Source of the DNA: Anaerolinea sp. | GTDB lineage: Bacteria > Chloroflexota > Anaerolineae > Anaerolineales > Anaerolineaceae | DNA: 15,243 nt | NCBI GenBank assembly: GCA_013824385.1 | Contig: PNNU01000029.1 | Coordinates: 1 to 15,243, forward strand | Direction: 5' to 3' | In this document: one piece after another, positions 14,150-15,243 of the stretch | Layout: the number at the start of each line of letters is the position of its first letter | Numbering within the stretch: position 1 is the stretch's first letter | Made by a program: the position numbers and the translations under genes | Notes under the pieces: model-generated | The model's database searches: none | What the model was told of the DNA's origin: nothing | Seen by the model: the letters and a program-made list of their open reading frames with translations, nothing else

Positions 14150-15007
14150 ATGATGAAAAATTATCCGATTACTGCAAACATGCTGAGAACCATTCAACAA
14201 GCCCTGGTCGAAGATATTGGCGCGGGGGATGTGACTTCGAACACCATAATCCCCGCCGATGAACAGCTCAAAGGCCATATCATCGCCAAGCAGGATGGCA
14301 TCATTTCGGGTTTGTTGGTGGCTCAAGCGGTGTACCATGCCTATGATGCAAGCATTGAATGTGTGTTGACTACAGAAGAAGGTCAGCATGTGAAGAAAGG
14401 GCAGGAACTCATGCAGTTGGCAGGCTCGGCGCGAGCCCTGCTAACGGTGGAACGCACCGCCTTGAATTTCTTGGGACGCATGTCTGGCATCAGCAGCATG
14501 ACCCACCTCTATGTGGATGCAGTAAAAGGCACCCAAGCGAAAATTCTTGATACGCGCAAGACCGTCCCCGGTTTGCGTGAGTTTGACAAACTGGCCGTGG
14601 CTTTGGGCGGCGGAACCAATCACCGCATCGGGCTGTATGACATGATCTTGATCAAAGACAACCATATTGATTTTGCCGGATCGATCGAAAAAGCGGTTCA
14701 GAATGCACGGGCAGCCAGAACGGGTCTTGAAATTGAAGTGGAGGCGCGTACCCTTGATGATGTCGATAGCGCCCTTGAGCAGGGGGTTGAGCGCATCATG
14801 CTGGATAACATGAATTGTCAAATAATGACCTGGGCTGTGGCCTTGAATCATGGCCGGGCCAAGCTGGAAGCATCAGGGAATATTACCCTGCAGAATGTGC
14901 GAGAGGTGGCGCAAACCGGTGTTGATTTCATCTCCATCGGCGCTCTCACCCATTCAGTCATCATATTCGATGTTAGTTTTGATTATCTAGAGAAACCTGG
15001 CAGGTAA
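14150..15007 (+). CDS. nadC: Nicotinate-nucleotide pyrophosphorylase (carboxylating), quinolinate phosphoribosyltransferase
   Basis: This cytoplasmic enzyme converts quinolinate and PRPP to nicotinate mononucleotide with release of CO2, in de novo NAD synthesis. The 285-aa protein has a typical length and carries the family signatures. These include EDIGAGDVTS (21-30), VERTALNFLGRMSGIS (100-115), DTRKTVPG (134-141), GGGTNHRIGLYD (153-164) and the active-site segment ILIKDNHI (166-173). IEVEAR (195-200), MLDNM (217-221) and the C-terminal ASGNI with a GALTHS block complete the set. Basic residues R102, R136, K137, H158, R159 and K169 are those expected to bind substrate. ATG 14150 is taken as the start. 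A second ATG at 14153 has slightly better spacing to the weak GGGA (14143-14146) and is equally possible. nadA begins two bases after the stop, so the genes are coupled. Confidence 0.96.
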   Translation: MMKNYPITANMLRTIQQALVEDIGAGDVTSNTIIPADEQLKGHIIAKQDGIISGLLVAQAVYHAYDASIECVLTTEEGQHVKKGQELMQLAGSARALLTVERTALNFLGRMSGISSMTHLYVDAVKGTQAKILDTRKTVPGLREFDKLAVALGGGTNHRIGLYDMILIKDNHIDFAGSIEKAVQNARAARTGLEIEVEARTLDDVDSALEQGVERIMLDNMNCQIMTWAVALNHGRAKLEASGNITLQNVREVAQTGVDFISIGALTHSVIIFDVSFDYLEKPGR

Positions 15008-15009
15008 AA

Positions 15010-15243
15010 ATGACCACTGAAGAAATGTATCAGCAGCTAAAAGAGAAACTGGCCGATATTGTTCCAGATGTGGAACTGCGTTACAAGGCGGAACTGGCGG
15101 TTCAGATCAACGCGTTGAAAAAGCAAAAAGATGCAGTGATTTTGGGCCACAATTATATGGACCCGGTTTTGTTTCACTCAGTGACTGATATCAAGGGTGA
15201 TTCGCTTGAATTAAGCCGCAAAGCCGCCGAGACTGATAAGTCG
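15010..15243 (+). CDS. nadA: Quinolinate synthase, N-terminal part (cut by the window edge)
   Basis: NadA condenses iminoaspartate with dihydroxyacetone phosphate to give quinolinate, the substrate of the preceding nadC product, using a [4Fe-4S] cluster. Only 78 codons are present and the frame is open to the right edge. The segment contains the family motifs ILGHNYMDP (44-52) and GDSLELSRKAAETDK (63-77), which match the first domain of quinolinate synthase. The cysteine ligands of the cluster lie beyond the window. ATG 15010 is two bases after the nadC stop. The ribosome-binding site is only a weak AGG inside the nadC tail, so translation probably depends on coupling. The nadC-then-nadA order is one of several known nad arrangements; a nadB gene may follow but is not visible. 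Confidence 0.93.
   Translation, partial: MTTEEMYQQLKEKLADIVPDVELRYKAELAVQINALKKQKDAVILGHNYMDPVLFHSVTDIKGDSLELSRKAAETDKS

Overview
The window looks like chromosomal DNA from an anaerobic bacterium, most likely a Chloroflexota member of the Anaerolineae type. This assignment is inferred from gene content: a three-subunit 2-oxoacid:ferredoxin oxidoreductase, a bacterial GlnRS, a large PAS/GAF/HD-GYP sensor and a nad cluster. No taxonomic marker gene is present. No CRISPR array, transposase, rRNA or phage gene was seen.

Layout. (1) 1-1437, plus strand: the tail of an upstream subunit, then the beta (TPP-binding) and gamma subunits of a 2-oxoacid:ferredoxin oxidoreductase, tightly spaced. (2) 1438-1730: a gene-free stretch with a weak hairpin, a GC-rich REP-like double hairpin and a good sigma70-type promoter. 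(3) 1731-3586: tRNA-Gln(CUG), a hairpin, then glnS and its terminator, so a tRNA sits directly before the synthetase that charges it. (4) 3638-8362, minus strand: a compact four-gene operon of unknown function. Its first and last genes (596 and 565 aa) are exported or membrane-anchored paralogues; between them lie a soluble 310-aa protein and an 83-aa two-helix membrane protein. This is the most novel part of the window. (5) 8363-8962: an AT-rich intergenic region of about 600 bp between divergent genes, with several inverted repeats and a candidate promoter. (6) 8963-13869, plus strand: a 1058-aa PAS4-GAF2-HD-GYP protein (predicted c-di-GMP phosphodiesterase) followed by a REC-PAS-histidine kinase, both clearly more AT-rich than the flanking housekeeping genes. 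(7) 14150-15243, plus strand: nadC and the start of nadA, for de novo NAD synthesis.

How the genes relate. The oxidoreductase couples oxidative decarboxylation of a 2-oxoacid to ferredoxin reduction. tRNA-Gln and GlnRS form a direct glutaminylation module. NadA makes quinolinate and NadC converts it to nicotinate mononucleotide. The two signalling proteins probably link unknown cytoplasmic signals to c-di-GMP turnover and phosphotransfer. The four-gene minus-strand operon probably builds or serves an envelope structure, but its function cannot be named from sequence alone.
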